Shown here one piece after another: positions 8,665-16,580 of a stretch of DNA of 64,000 nt. Origin of the DNA: Camelimonas abortus (GTDB lineage: Bacteria > Pseudomonadota > Alphaproteobacteria > Rhizobiales > Beijerinckiaceae). The notes under the pieces are model-generated. The model did no database searches, was not told the DNA's origin, and saw only the letters and a program-made list of their open reading frames with translations. A program made the translations under genes and the position numbers. The number at the start of each line of letters is the position of its first letter. The first letter of the stretch is position 1. Location of the stretch: the NCBI RefSeq assembly GCF_042647165.1, contig NZ_JBHRUV010000018.1. One strand, written 5' to 3'.

Positions 8665-9081
8665 ATGAAAATCCTTGTTCTGGCCGCGGCCATCGCCCTC
8701 ACGCCAGCCGTCGCGCTGGCGCAGAAGAATCCGGAGGGCGCCGCAGGCGGCGCCGCGAGCGGCGCTGCGGCGGGGGCCGTGGGCGGCGCGATTGTCGGCG
8801 GGCCGGTGGGCGCGGCGGTCGGCGGCCTCGGCGGCGCCGTCATTGGCGGCATTGTCGGAGACAATACGCCGAAGTTTCGAAAGTATGTGGTTGAGCAGCG
8901 CCATCCGTCGTATGTTTACGAAGGAAAACTGGAGGCGGGGGTCGTTCTGCCCGGGAGCGGCGTGACCTATTACGAGGTTCCGGAAGAATATGGCGCGCGC
9001 GGTTACCGCTATACGGTGGTGAACGACACGCCGGTGATCGTCGATCCGCAGACCCGCCGGGTGATCCAGGTGATCGAGTAA
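8665..9081 (+). CDS. DUF1236 secreted glycine-zipper protein
   Basis: A 138-residue precursor with a clear Sec signal peptide (MKILVLAAAIALTPAVALAQ, cleavage after ALA). A Gly/Ala-rich zipper (residues 26-66, repeated GGAxxGG) follows, then a C-terminal DUF1236 domain containing VVLPGSGVTYYEVPEEYG and TPVIVDPQTRRVIQVIE. DUF1236 proteins are periplasmic or outer-membrane-associated proteins of rhizobia and relatives with no known function; the glycine zipper suggests membrane association. A good ribosome-binding site (caggagatccgac) precedes the ATG. Confidence 0.87.
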   Translation: MKILVLAAAIALTPAVALAQKNPEGAAGGAASGAAAGAVGGAIVGGPVGAAVGGLGGAVIGGIVGDNTPKFRKYVVEQRHPSYVYEGKLEAGVVLPGSGVTYYEVPEEYGARGYRYTVVNDTPVIVDPQTRRVIQVIE

Positions 9082-9264
9082 CGTCAGCCAGACTCCGGCC
9101 GGCGGCGTCGCCGGCCGCGCCCGCAGGCGCGCGGCGGCGCGAAATGACGCGCAGCATGCCGCGCCGCGGCCATTCCGGTCGCGCGGCGCGGCAAGGGGGG
9201 GCGGGCGCTGCGGGGCTGCCCGCCGTCCGGCTCCGGGCGAGCCGGCGTTTTCAGGGAGGCGGAG

Positions 9265-9546
9265 ATGATCGACGTTGACGCGCTGCGGGCGGAGTTGCGG
9301 GACATTGACGGGGAGATCGCGGAGGTGCGGCGGGTGATCCGGGCCAACAACAGCGAGAACCTGCTGCGGTTTGGCGGCAAGGCCGGCGGCGTCATCGGCG
9401 CCCTGCTCGACAACACGCCGCATTTCGAACGCTATGAGGCGCTGCGCGACCTGCGGGAGCGCCTGCTGGTTTCGCTGGCGGCGATCGATCCGGCCCATGT
9501 CGCCGAGGCCGGCGGACGCAAGGAGACGCGGGACGCGGGCGCGTAA
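9265..9546 (+). CDS. Small coiled-coil protein of unknown function
   Basis: A 93-residue soluble protein. The first 45 residues are an amphipathic helix rich in Asp/Glu/Arg heptads, then a glycine-rich turn (FGGKAGGVIGALLDNTPHF) and a second helix (ERYEALRDLRERLLVSLAAI). A strong ribosome-binding site (gggaggcggag) precedes the ATG and codon use matches the neighbours, so it is probably real. I do not recognise a family. Confidence 0.6.
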   Translation: MIDVDALRAELRDIDGEIAEVRRVIRANNSENLLRFGGKAGGVIGALLDNTPHFERYEALRDLRERLLVSLAAIDPAHVAEAGGRKETRDAGA

Positions 9547-9907
9547 GGGGCCCGGGGGGCTCTCCGGCGGAGCGGCGCCGCGGGCCCGCCGCCCGCAGTC
9601 TCCGCGCCGGCCGTCTCTCCGGTCCGCGCGGCGCCCCGCGCCTGTTTCCTTTCGTTCTCCCGCGCCTGTCACCGCGCTTGGCCAGGGCGTCGATGTCCGC
9701 GCCGCGCCGTGCCTGCCGCGGCGCCACAGCGGCGTCGCCTGCGCCTGCGCCTGCGTCGCGCGGACCGGGGGGGCAGACGGCGGGGACGGTGGGGCCGCCA
9801 CGGCGCCGGGCGCCGCCCGTCGCGCCGGGTGAGGCCGGGACATGACCCGCGCCCTGGATGGAGCGGACGGCCCCCGCCGGGCCCCGCGGGGCGCGTCGCC
9901 GGAGCAC
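9547..9907. other. GC-rich intergenic stretch without recognisable gene
   Basis: Open frames here are arginine/proline-rich shadows on both strands with no ribosome-binding sites. I see no RNA gene or mobile sequence. Confidence 0.5.
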
Positions 9908-9972
9908 AAGGACAGTTCCTGAAGGACAGTTCCTGAAGGACAGTTCCTGATGCTTTTCTCCTGATGCTTTTC
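9908..9972. repeat. Two blocks of 14-bp tandem repeats
   Basis: Three exact copies of AAGGACAGTTCCTG (9908-9949) run into two exact copies of TCCTGATGCTTTTC (9945-9972). Both units are 14 bp and share the TCCTG overlap. The first unit contains the inverted repeat AGGA...TCCT. The array ends 12 bp before the FNR-type box of the universal stress gene. Confidence 0.85.
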
Positions 9973-9984
9973 GCGCCGGGAAAT

Positions 9985-9998
9985 TTGATCTGCGTCAA
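9985..9998 (+). promoter_or_regulatory. FNR/FixK-type binding box upstream of uspA-like gene
   Basis: TTGATCTGCGTCAA matches the CRP/FNR-superfamily consensus TTGAT-N4-ATCAA with a single G-for-A change, the form often seen for FixK/FnrL/Anr sites. It lies 75 bp before the start codon, a spacing compatible with activation from about -41.5. It suggests low-oxygen induction of the universal stress protein. Confidence 0.65.
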
Positions 9999-10072
9999 AT
10001 ACAGAAGGCGCGCCGCTTGTCTGAAATCAGGTAACGTGCACGATATTCGGGCAGCGCTACCGGAGGCGATGG

Positions 10073-10522
10073 ATGTACAAACACATTTTGATCACGACGG
10101 ACGGCTCGGAGCTCGCCCGCAAGGGCATTGAACACGGGCTGGCGCTGGCCAGGCCGCTGGGCGCCAGGGTCACGATCCTGACGGTTCTGCCACCCGTCCG
10201 CTCGGAGGAAATGGCGGAGGCGTCGCGTATCGGCGGCATCGACAATCCGGTGGCCTATTATGACCACCAGATCGACGAGGCCATGAAGGAGCGCTTCGCC
10301 GCCATTGAACATCTCGTTTCGGCGCATGACGTGAAGGCGGAGCTCGCCCACGAAATCGACAGGTCTCCTGCGGAGGCGATCGTGCGCTTCGCGCAGCACA
10401 AGGGGTGCGACCTGATCGTGATGTCGTCGCACGGCCGGCGCGGCGTGCAGCGCGTGCTGCTCGGCAGCCAGACGGCCGAAGTGCTGGCCCACACCACCAT
10501 CCCGGTGCTCGTGGTGCGCTAG
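10073..10522 (+). CDS. Universal stress protein, UspA family
   Basis: A 149-residue single Usp domain. MYKHILITTDGSELARKG is the canonical beta1/Walker-like start, and CDLIVMSSHGRRGVQRVLLGS carries the ATP-binding G-9x-G(S/T) loop; the first glycine of the full G-2x-G-9x-GS pattern is Ser here, as in many ATP-binding Usps. VLAHTTIPVLVVR is the standard C-terminus. Usps are cytoplasmic dimers that help survival under stress or oxygen limitation. A FNR/FixK-type box upstream suggests anaerobic control. Start supported by ctaccggaggcgatgg. Confidence 0.92.
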   Translation: MYKHILITTDGSELARKGIEHGLALARPLGARVTILTVLPPVRSEEMAEASRIGGIDNPVAYYDHQIDEAMKERFAAIEHLVSAHDVKAELAHEIDRSPAEAIVRFAQHKGCDLIVMSSHGRRGVQRVLLGSQTAEVLAHTTIPVLVVR

Positions 10523-10788
10523 GGGCGCGCAGGGCGTGACGGCCGGCCTGCGGCGCGGGCGGGATCTGCCCGCGCCCGCCCTGTTGACCGGCGCGGACGG
10601 CGGACGCCGCCGGAAGACGGTCTGGCGCGCCGGCCCGGCCAGCCGTCTGGCCTGGCGGGCGCCCGGGGGCGCGTCGCGCCGGGGCGGGCGGAGCTCACGC
10701 TTCGTGCGCACGCCGGACCGCCGCCGCGTCTGCCTGCGCCGTCTGGCCGAGAAACTCTGTATTTTCAGGAAATCGCAAAATCTGGCCG

Positions 10789-11184
10789 GTGCAGGCGAAG
10801 CTGCGCGAGGGCCGCGCTGAGGCTGTCGGCCCGGACGATGTCTGGGCCCTGGACGTCGTGCACGACCAACTCGCCAGGGGCCGCAAGATGCGGGTGCTGA
10901 CGGTGGTCGACGCCTTCTCGCGCGACGCGCCGGCATTCGACGCCAGGTTCAGCTACGACGACGTCCTTCAAGGTACAATTTGGCATGACATCAACGCTGC
11001 CCGAATTACAGACAGCTGGCTGATGCTGATCGGCGGCTTTAATTTTCCTCCGCTTGATGAGGACGCCCGAAACGGTTTTATTAATGCGCTTCCTGGCGAT
11101 AGCGGCGAAGTCCTGGAAGCCCTGGCGGAGCGCATCGCGACTGCACTGCTGTCGACAAGGTTCATTCAATCTTTTGGTGCTTAG
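10789..11184 (+). pseudogene. IS3-family transposase fragment fused to an unknown tail
   Basis: Residues 1-58 read DDVWALDVVHDQLARGRKM then RVLTVVDAFSRD, which is the start of the rve/DDE catalytic domain of an IS3-family OrfB (family pattern W-x-x-D-F-V-x-D ... R-x-L-x-V-V-D-x-F-S-R), including the first catalytic Asp. After about 10965 the similarity stops and an unrelated, lower-GC tail continues in frame to a stop. The rest of the domain, with the other two acidic residues, is missing. No intact terminal inverted repeats are seen. This is a chimeric remnant, not a functional gene. Confidence 0.6.
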
Positions 11185-11234
11185 CAGCCCGAACAGTCGT
11201 CCTCCTGAACCAGGAGACCGTCACTATCGCCTGC

Positions 11235-11900
11235 ATGGCCGCCCTGCAAGGCGCCGCCGATCGCCCCGTCAACCTGGCACGCTCATGTCGCCAGTCGCGC
11301 ATGACCCCGGACGGCTGTCGGCGCAGGCGACGCGGGATCTGGCGCTCAGGCCGGAAATCGAGCGAGTGTTCGTCGGGAACTTCGGGGTCTGCGGCGCGCG
11401 CAAGGTCCGGCGGCGGCTGCCGCGCGAAGGCTTCGCGGTTGCGCGCTGCGCCGTCGGGCGGCTGATGGCCGGCCCCGGCCTGCACGGCGCCGCTCGCGGC
11501 AAGCGGATACGCACCACGGTGCATGACAGGGCCGCGCCCTGTCCTCGCGACCATGTCAACCGCATCTTCCATGCCCCAGCCCCGGACAGGCTCCGGCTTC
11601 CGGACTTCACCTGCGTCAGCGCCTGGTGAGGCTTTGTCACCGGTGCTTGTGCCCGTCGCATCGCTGGCTGGCGCGTGAGCCGGACAGCGCATGCGGGCTT
11701 TGCGCCCGACGCACCTGAACAGGCCCTGCATGAACGGCGGCCTGTTCACGGGAGCGGTCTGGCGCATCATTCCGGCAGGGGATCGCAGTATGACAGCATC
11801 CGCTACGCCAGATCGTCTGGCGGAAGCTGCGTCGAGCCGTCCGTCGGCCAGTTTTGGGCATCAGTTGCAGATGATACGGCGGAGCCGAACCGGAAGCCCC
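11235..11900 (+). pseudogene. Decayed IS3-family transposase (OrfB)
   Basis: One reading frame resembles an IS3 OrfB over most of its length: NFGVCGARKVRRRLPREGF (HTH_21 region), HVNRIFHAPAPDRLRLPDFT (start of rve), then after an in-frame TGA at 11627-11629 ARRIAGWRVSRTAHAGF, LHERRPVHGSGLAHHSGRGS and YDSIRYARSSGG. The second acidic residue (family HHSDRGSQY) reads HHSGRGSQY, and the C-terminal DN-x-x-AE block is scrambled. It is therefore dead by nonsense and missense changes. It lies 39 bp from tRNA-Gln and beside another IS3 fragment, a worn insertion hotspot. Confidence 0.7.
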
Positions 11901-11938
11901 AAAAAAAGGCCAGCATTTCAAGGAGATCTGAAGGGATA

Positions 11939-12012
11939 TGGCTGGGGAACCTGGACTCGAACCAGGACTAACGGAGTCAGAGTCCGTCGTTCTACCATTA
12001 AACTATTCCCCA
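11939..12012 (-). tRNA. tRNA-Gln(CUG)
   Basis: On the minus strand the sequence folds as a standard cloverleaf: acceptor UGGGGAA with UUCCCCA, D-loop AGUUUAAUGGUAG, anticodon loop CUCUGAC (anticodon CUG) and T-arm CCUGGUUCGAGUCCAGG. The 3' CCA is encoded. Length 74 nt. Confidence 0.95.
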
Positions 12013-12721
12013 CCACCATCGCCGCCGGTCCCTGCCGGGAGCGTCGCGCTGCTGCGGGGCAGCGCCGTGGCGTGAGGGTGGGATAAGACCAACCTCGGCC
12101 GGCGTCAAGGGGCCAGACAATGGCGGCGCGCGCGGCCGGGGAAAACGCCGCCCCCGGATGTGGATATCTGGCGCCGGCGGCCGCCGGCGCCGCCGCGCAG
12201 GTCACGGCCGCCGCGAACGACGGCGCGTCCCCGGGGCATGGTCGCGGGGCGGGTGGCGGCGACGCTGATGAAGCGGTCCGGCTCGGCGGCGGGCGGGTAG
12301 TGGAGCCGACAGGGGCTGTCCTTGCTCCCGGCCTGAATCGCCTCAGGGTCATGGATGGAGGTCTGGAGACCGGGGGGGCGCGGTTCCCCAGGCGCCTGCG
12401 GCGGTCGGCGTAGCCCTGGCGGCGGCGCGCGACAGGCCCTCGTCCATGGCGACGCGTTCGCGCGACATGGCCGGACCGGCGCGCCCGCCGCAACCGCGCG
12501 CCGCCGGGGTCCGGCGCCAGCCGCCCCAGAGGTCAGCCCCCGCATGCCGGCCGTTCAGCTGGGGCGCCCGGTTTCCGTATCCCCGGGCCAGGCGCCACGG
12601 CCCGGTCATTCGCCTGGCGCTTCGCCCCGGGCCCGCCGCCTGCGGCTGCCAGCCGGGGCGCACGGCCGCGCCCGCGCGCCGCGGCGACGGCGGCGCGCCT
12701 GTTATCGCCCGTCCGGGCGCG
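12013..12721. other. 700-bp GC-rich intergenic region, no gene recognised
   Basis: Open frames on both strands are Arg/Pro/Ala-rich without conserved motifs or ribosome-binding sites. I see no RNA, repeat or mobile-element signature. It may be decayed sequence flanking the tRNA-Gln hotspot. Confidence 0.5.
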
Positions 12722-13099
12722 TCAGCGTCGCCAGCCGCCGGGGCGCGGGCCGCCGGCCGGGCGGGCGAAGCCCGGACGCGGACCGAACCGGTCCGGGCCC
12801 ATTCCCGGCGCGGGACGGAAACCGGGCGGCGGCGGGCGGAAGCCCGGCGGACGCACGCCCGGCGCGCCAGGACGCGGCGGCGGGCCAGCCCACCGCCGCG
12901 GCGGCAGCGGCCGCCCCCAGCGGTATGGCCGGCCGTAAACCACGGGCGGTCCCGCGTAATAACCGTAGTAGCCGCCGTAGGCGACCGGCGCGGCGTAAAC
13001 GCCGGGCGCGTAATAGCCGTAAGGGTCGGAGGCGACGCAGCCCGACAGGGCGAACCCGGCTCCGATGGCGAGCGCCAATCCCAGTGCGCGTGATTTCAT
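12722..13099 (-). CDS. Small Pro/Gly/Tyr-rich lipoprotein
   Basis: A 125-residue precursor. MKSRALGLALAIGAGFALSGC is a lipoprotein signal with the lipobox LSGC. The mature part is low complexity: Tyr/Gly/Val-rich near the N-terminus (PYGYYAPGVYAAPVAYGGYY), then Pro/Arg/Gly-rich repeats (PPGFRPPPPGFRP). It is likely an outer-membrane-anchored surface protein of unknown role. GGAGC precedes the ATG at a suitable distance. Confidence 0.75.
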   Translation of the reverse strand: MKSRALGLALAIGAGFALSGCVASDPYGYYAPGVYAAPVAYGGYYGYYAGPPVVYGRPYRWGRPLPPRRWAGPPPRPGAPGVRPPGFRPPPPGFRPAPGMGPDRFGPRPGFARPAGGPRPGGWRR

Positions 13100-13205
13100 G
13101 GCATGTGCTCCAGCTGGCGCCGGGCCCGGAAAAAGGGGCGGGGACGCCGCCCGGGCGCGCGCCGCTTGCGGATAACGCGGCGACGGCGCGCCCGTTCCGC
13201 TCCGC

Positions 13206-13973
13206 TCAGGGGCGCCGCGCCAGAAAGGCCAGCGTCTCCTGTTTGAAGACCCGGTCGCCAACCGCAAGATTATGGTCCCGGCCGGGAATGTCGATGGCTT
13301 CGGCGTTGGGCATCAGCGCCGCAAGCTCGTGCGGCGAGCCGGCGATGTCGTCGCGCGTGCCGACGGCGATCAGGGCCGGAACGCCGATCTGCTGCACTTC
13401 GTCGCGGCTGAGCGACTGGCGCGCGCCGCGCATGCACGCCGCCAGCGCCTTCAGGTCGCTGCGCGTCTGTTCGGCGAAATTGCGGAACATCTTCTGCTGC
13501 GGATCGGTCAGCTGCGTCGCGTCCGGCGCCTCCAGCGCGTCGGCGATGCCCGCCGGCAGCCCGGCGCCGTCCACCAGGCGGATGCCGAGCCCGCCGAGAA
13601 CCACCGAGCGCACCCGGTCCGGGCGCTCCGAAGCCAGGCAGGCGGCGATGCGCGCCCCCATCGAATAGCCCATCACGTCCGCGCGCGCGAGGCCGAGATG
13701 GTCGAGCAGGTTCAGGCAGTCTCTGGCCATCAGCCGCGGGCTGTAGCAGGCCGGGTCATAGAATTTCTGGCTCTGGCCGTGGCCGCGGTTGTCCAGCGCG
13801 ATCACCCGGTAGCCGGCGCGGTTCAGCGTCGTCGTCCAGCCCGGATAGATCCAGTTCACCGAGTGGTTGGAGGCGAAACCGTGAACCAGCAGCACCGGAT
13901 CGCCCGCGGACCCCTCCGGCGCGGGCAGGTCGATATAGGCGATGTCGACGCCGTCTGACGAAAAATGCTGCAT
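13206..13973 (-). CDS. Alpha/beta-fold hydrolase
   Basis: A 255-residue alpha/beta hydrolase. HGFASNH is the oxyanion loop (HGxx), GYSMG the nucleophile elbow with the catalytic Ser, GTRDDIAG the acidic residue region and GRDHN the catalytic His. The family includes esterases, lactonases and 3-oxoadipate enol-lactonase-like enzymes; nothing nearby indicates a substrate. No signal peptide, so cytoplasmic. Confidence 0.85.
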   Translation of the reverse strand: MQHFSSDGVDIAYIDLPAPEGSAGDPVLLVHGFASNHSVNWIYPGWTTTLNRAGYRVIALDNRGHGQSQKFYDPACYSPRLMARDCLNLLDHLGLARADVMGYSMGARIAACLASERPDRVRSVVLGGLGIRLVDGAGLPAGIADALEAPDATQLTDPQQKMFRNFAEQTRSDLKALAACMRGARQSLSRDEVQQIGVPALIAVGTRDDIAGSPHELAALMPNAEAIDIPGRDHNLAVGDRVFKQETLAFLARRP

Positions 13974-14203
13974 GTTCCTGTCGTCCGTGGTCGCGCCCGT
14001 GCGGGCTCCGGCGCGGCAGTGAACGGCGCCGCCGCCGCCGTCGCAAGGGGGGCAGGACGCCGCGGCCCGGCGGCGCAGGGGCGGCGTTGCGAACGGGCGG
14101 CGCGACGGCGTCGCTTTCCCTTGCGAAACGCAAGGAAGACGCTGCGCCAGCGCTTGGCACGGCGGGCCGCAGCCGTTACGCTGGAATCAAGTTGCGCGCC
14201 AGC

Positions 14204-15718
14204 ATGCGCGCCATGATCTCGCAAAGGATCGATCACGTGTCGGCGATCGACGATGCAGGCGCCCGCGGCGCGCGCGCCCTGGCCGCCCTGACGGCGGCGG
14301 AGGGCGCGCTCCCGGCCGGCTCCCTCCGGCCGGACGTCGCGTTGCAACGCCGCCCTGCTGCGGGCGCGTCGCCGCACTCCGCCGTTACGGATGATCGCGT
14401 CCGCGCCGTCGCGCCGTCGCAGCCCGCCGCCGCAAGGCTCCCGCCCAAGGCCGTCGCTGCGCCCGAGGCGCCGCCCTTTCCCTGCCGGCCGCAGCCGCCG
14501 CGAACCGCTTCCGTCCGCGCCGAGTCCGGCGCCCGCCCGGCGCCGCAGCCCGGGAAGGGAGGGCAGGGGGGCGAGGCCGCAGCCTCCGGGCCGCGCCTGC
14601 GCGAGCCGGCCCAGGCCGGGGCGCCGGCCGTCGCCCGCGGCGAAGCGCGGCCGCAGCGGGCGGAAGGGCGCGGCCGCAGCCGTTCCCATGGCCGCGCCGG
14701 CCGCCCGTCCGGCCACGGGCGCGCTTACGCCGCCCTCGATCTCGGCACCAACAACTGCCGGCTGCTGATCGCCGAGCCCGGCGAGTCGGGTTTTCGCGTC
14801 ATCGACGCCTTTTCGCGCATCGTCCGCCTCGGCGAGGGGCTGGGCGCCACCGGCGCGCTGGGCGAGGGCGCCATCCAGCGCTCCATCGAGGCGCTGCGCA
14901 TCTGCGGCTCCAAGATGGCCTCGCGCAACGTGACGCGCGCCCGTCTGGTCGCCACCGAGGCCTGCCGCTCCGCCGCCAACGGCGCCGAGTTCATCCGCCG
15001 CGTCCGCGAGGAGACCGGTCTCACCCTGGAGGTGGTGGACCGGCGCACCGAGGCCTTCCTCGCCGTCTCCGGCTGCGCCAGCCTGGCCGATCCCGCCTCC
15101 GAGGGGCTGCTGGTGTTCGACATCGGCGGCGGCTCCACCGAGGTGGCCTGTCTGGTGGGGCGCGGCGTCGCCGCCATGAGCGACCCCTGCGACAGCATCG
15201 CCGACTGGGTGTCGCTGCCGGTGGGGGTCGTCACCCTTGCGGAGCGTTACGGCGGCCGCACAGTCACGCCGGCCGCCTACCGGGCCATGGTCGACGAGGT
15301 GATGGACCTGCTGGAGCCGTTCCGCGCCCGGGTCGGCTGGGTGGCCTCGCGCGAGGGCTTCCACCTGCTCGGCACCTCGGGCACCGTCACCACCGTGGCC
15401 GGCGTGCACCTGCGCCTCACCCGCTATGACCGGCGGCGGGTGGACGGGCTGTGGATGAGCGACCGCAACGTCAACCGCGTGGTGCAGCGCCTGCGCCGCA
15501 GCACCTATCGGGAGCGGGCGGCCAACGGCTGCATCGGCGACGAGCGGGCCGATCTGGTGCTGGCCGGCTGCGCCATTCTCGACGCGCTGCGCCAGTCCTT
15601 CCCGGCGCCGCGCCTGCGCATCGCCGACCGCGGCCTGCGCGAGGGCATACTGATGTCGCTGATGCGCGAAGACGGCCTGCTCGGCGGCGGCCGCGGCCAG
15701 CTCTGCGGACGGCGCTGA
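14204..15718 (+). CDS. Ppx/GppA family phosphatase with long disordered N-terminus
   Basis: The conserved part begins near residue 170 with AYAALDLGTNNCRLLIAEP, the ASKHA phosphate-1 motif of exopolyphosphatase/guanosine pentaphosphatase. VFDIGGGSTEVACLVGRG is the phosphate-2 motif, and FHLLGTSGTVTTVAGVHL completes the actin-like ATPase fold. It probably hydrolyses polyphosphate and/or pppGpp. The first ~165 residues are Ala/Pro/Arg-rich and disordered, not seen in E. coli Ppx. The start is uncertain: ATG at 14204 or 14213, or GTG at 14237 preceded by aaagga. It is 92 bp upstream of rlmE, a common alphaproteobacterial pairing. Confidence 0.85.
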   Translation: MRAMISQRIDHVSAIDDAGARGARALAALTAAEGALPAGSLRPDVALQRRPAAGASPHSAVTDDRVRAVAPSQPAAARLPPKAVAAPEAPPFPCRPQPPRTASVRAESGARPAPQPGKGGQGGEAAASGPRLREPAQAGAPAVARGEARPQRAEGRGRSRSHGRAGRPSGHGRAYAALDLGTNNCRLLIAEPGESGFRVIDAFSRIVRLGEGLGATGALGEGAIQRSIEALRICGSKMASRNVTRARLVATEACRSAANGAEFIRRVREETGLTLEVVDRRTEAFLAVSGCASLADPASEGLLVFDIGGGSTEVACLVGRGVAAMSDPCDSIADWVSLPVGVVTLAERYGGRTVTPAAYRAMVDEVMDLLEPFRARVGWVASREGFHLLGTSGTVTTVAGVHLRLTRYDRRRVDGLWMSDRNVNRVVQRLRRSTYRERAANGCIGDERADLVLAGCAILDALRQSFPAPRLRIADRGLREGILMSLMREDGLLGGGRGQLCGRR

Positions 15719-15810
15719 ACGCCGCCGCCTATTGCGTTGCGGCGCGGATGCCGCCAAATGCGCCGGAAAGGCCGCCGCTCCGGCGCGGCGGCGCAGCAGG
15801 TGAACCGATC

Positions 15811-16575
15811 ATGAGCGGAGCAGCGGACAGGGGCGGCCGGCGCAGTCTGAAAGTGCGGCTGAAGACGGCGAAGAAGCGGTCGCTCGCCTCGCAGAAATGG
15901 CTGGAGCGCCAGCTCAACGATCCCTACGTCGAGCGGGCGAAGCGCGAGGGCTACCGCTCGCGCGCCGCCTACAAGCTCATGGAGATCGACGACCGCTACC
16001 GGCTCCTGAAGCCGGGGAGCCGGGTGCTCGACCTGGGCGCCGCGCCCGGCGGCTGGAGCCAGGTGGCGGCGGAGCGCGTCGGCGCGGCCGCGCCGCGCCC
16101 CGGCGCGCCGGTGGGCCGGGTGGTGGGCATCGACCTGCTGCCCATCGACGGCCTGCCCGGCGTCGAGACCGTGCAGATGGACTTCCTCGCCCCTGAGGCG
16201 CCCGGCCTGCTCATGGAGATGCTCGGCGGGCCGGCGGACGTGGTGATGTCCGACATGGCCGCCAACACCACCGGCCACAAGAAGACCGACCATCTGCGCA
16301 TCATCGGTCTCGCCGAGGCGGCCATCGACTTCGCCCGCGAGGTGCTGGCGCCTGGCGGCGCGTTCCTCGCCAAGGTGTTCCAGGGCGGCGCCGAGCGCGC
16401 CCTGCTCACCGACCTCAAGCGCGACTTCGCCATGGTGCGCCACGTCAAGCCGGCGGCGAGCCGGCCCGACTCCTCGGAGCTGTACGTGCTGGCCACCGGC
16501 TATCGCGGCCGCGGCGGCGGCTCCGGCCGCCGTGAGGTGGAGCACGGCCGCGAGGGCCACTGGGACGCCGGCTGA
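15811..16575 (+). CDS. rlmE: 23S rRNA (uridine-2552 2'-O)-methyltransferase RlmE (FtsJ/RrmJ)
   Basis: A 254-residue SAM-dependent 2'-O-methyltransferase. The conserved basic entry GYRSRAAYKLMEIDDRY, SAM loop VLDLGAAPGGWSQVA, DVVMSDMAANTTGHKKTDH, FLAKVFQGG and SSELYVLATGYRG supply the K-D-K-E catalytic tetrad of the family. It modifies U2552 of the A-loop during 50S assembly. It has short N- and C-terminal extensions relative to E. coli. It follows the ppx gene on the same strand, suggesting co-transcription. Confidence 0.95.
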   Translation: MSGAADRGGRRSLKVRLKTAKKRSLASQKWLERQLNDPYVERAKREGYRSRAAYKLMEIDDRYRLLKPGSRVLDLGAAPGGWSQVAAERVGAAAPRPGAPVGRVVGIDLLPIDGLPGVETVQMDFLAPEAPGLLMEMLGGPADVVMSDMAANTTGHKKTDHLRIIGLAEAAIDFAREVLAPGGAFLAKVFQGGAERALLTDLKRDFAMVRHVKPAASRPDSSELYVLATGYRGRGGGSGRREVEHGREGHWDAG

Positions 16576-16580
16576 GGGCT

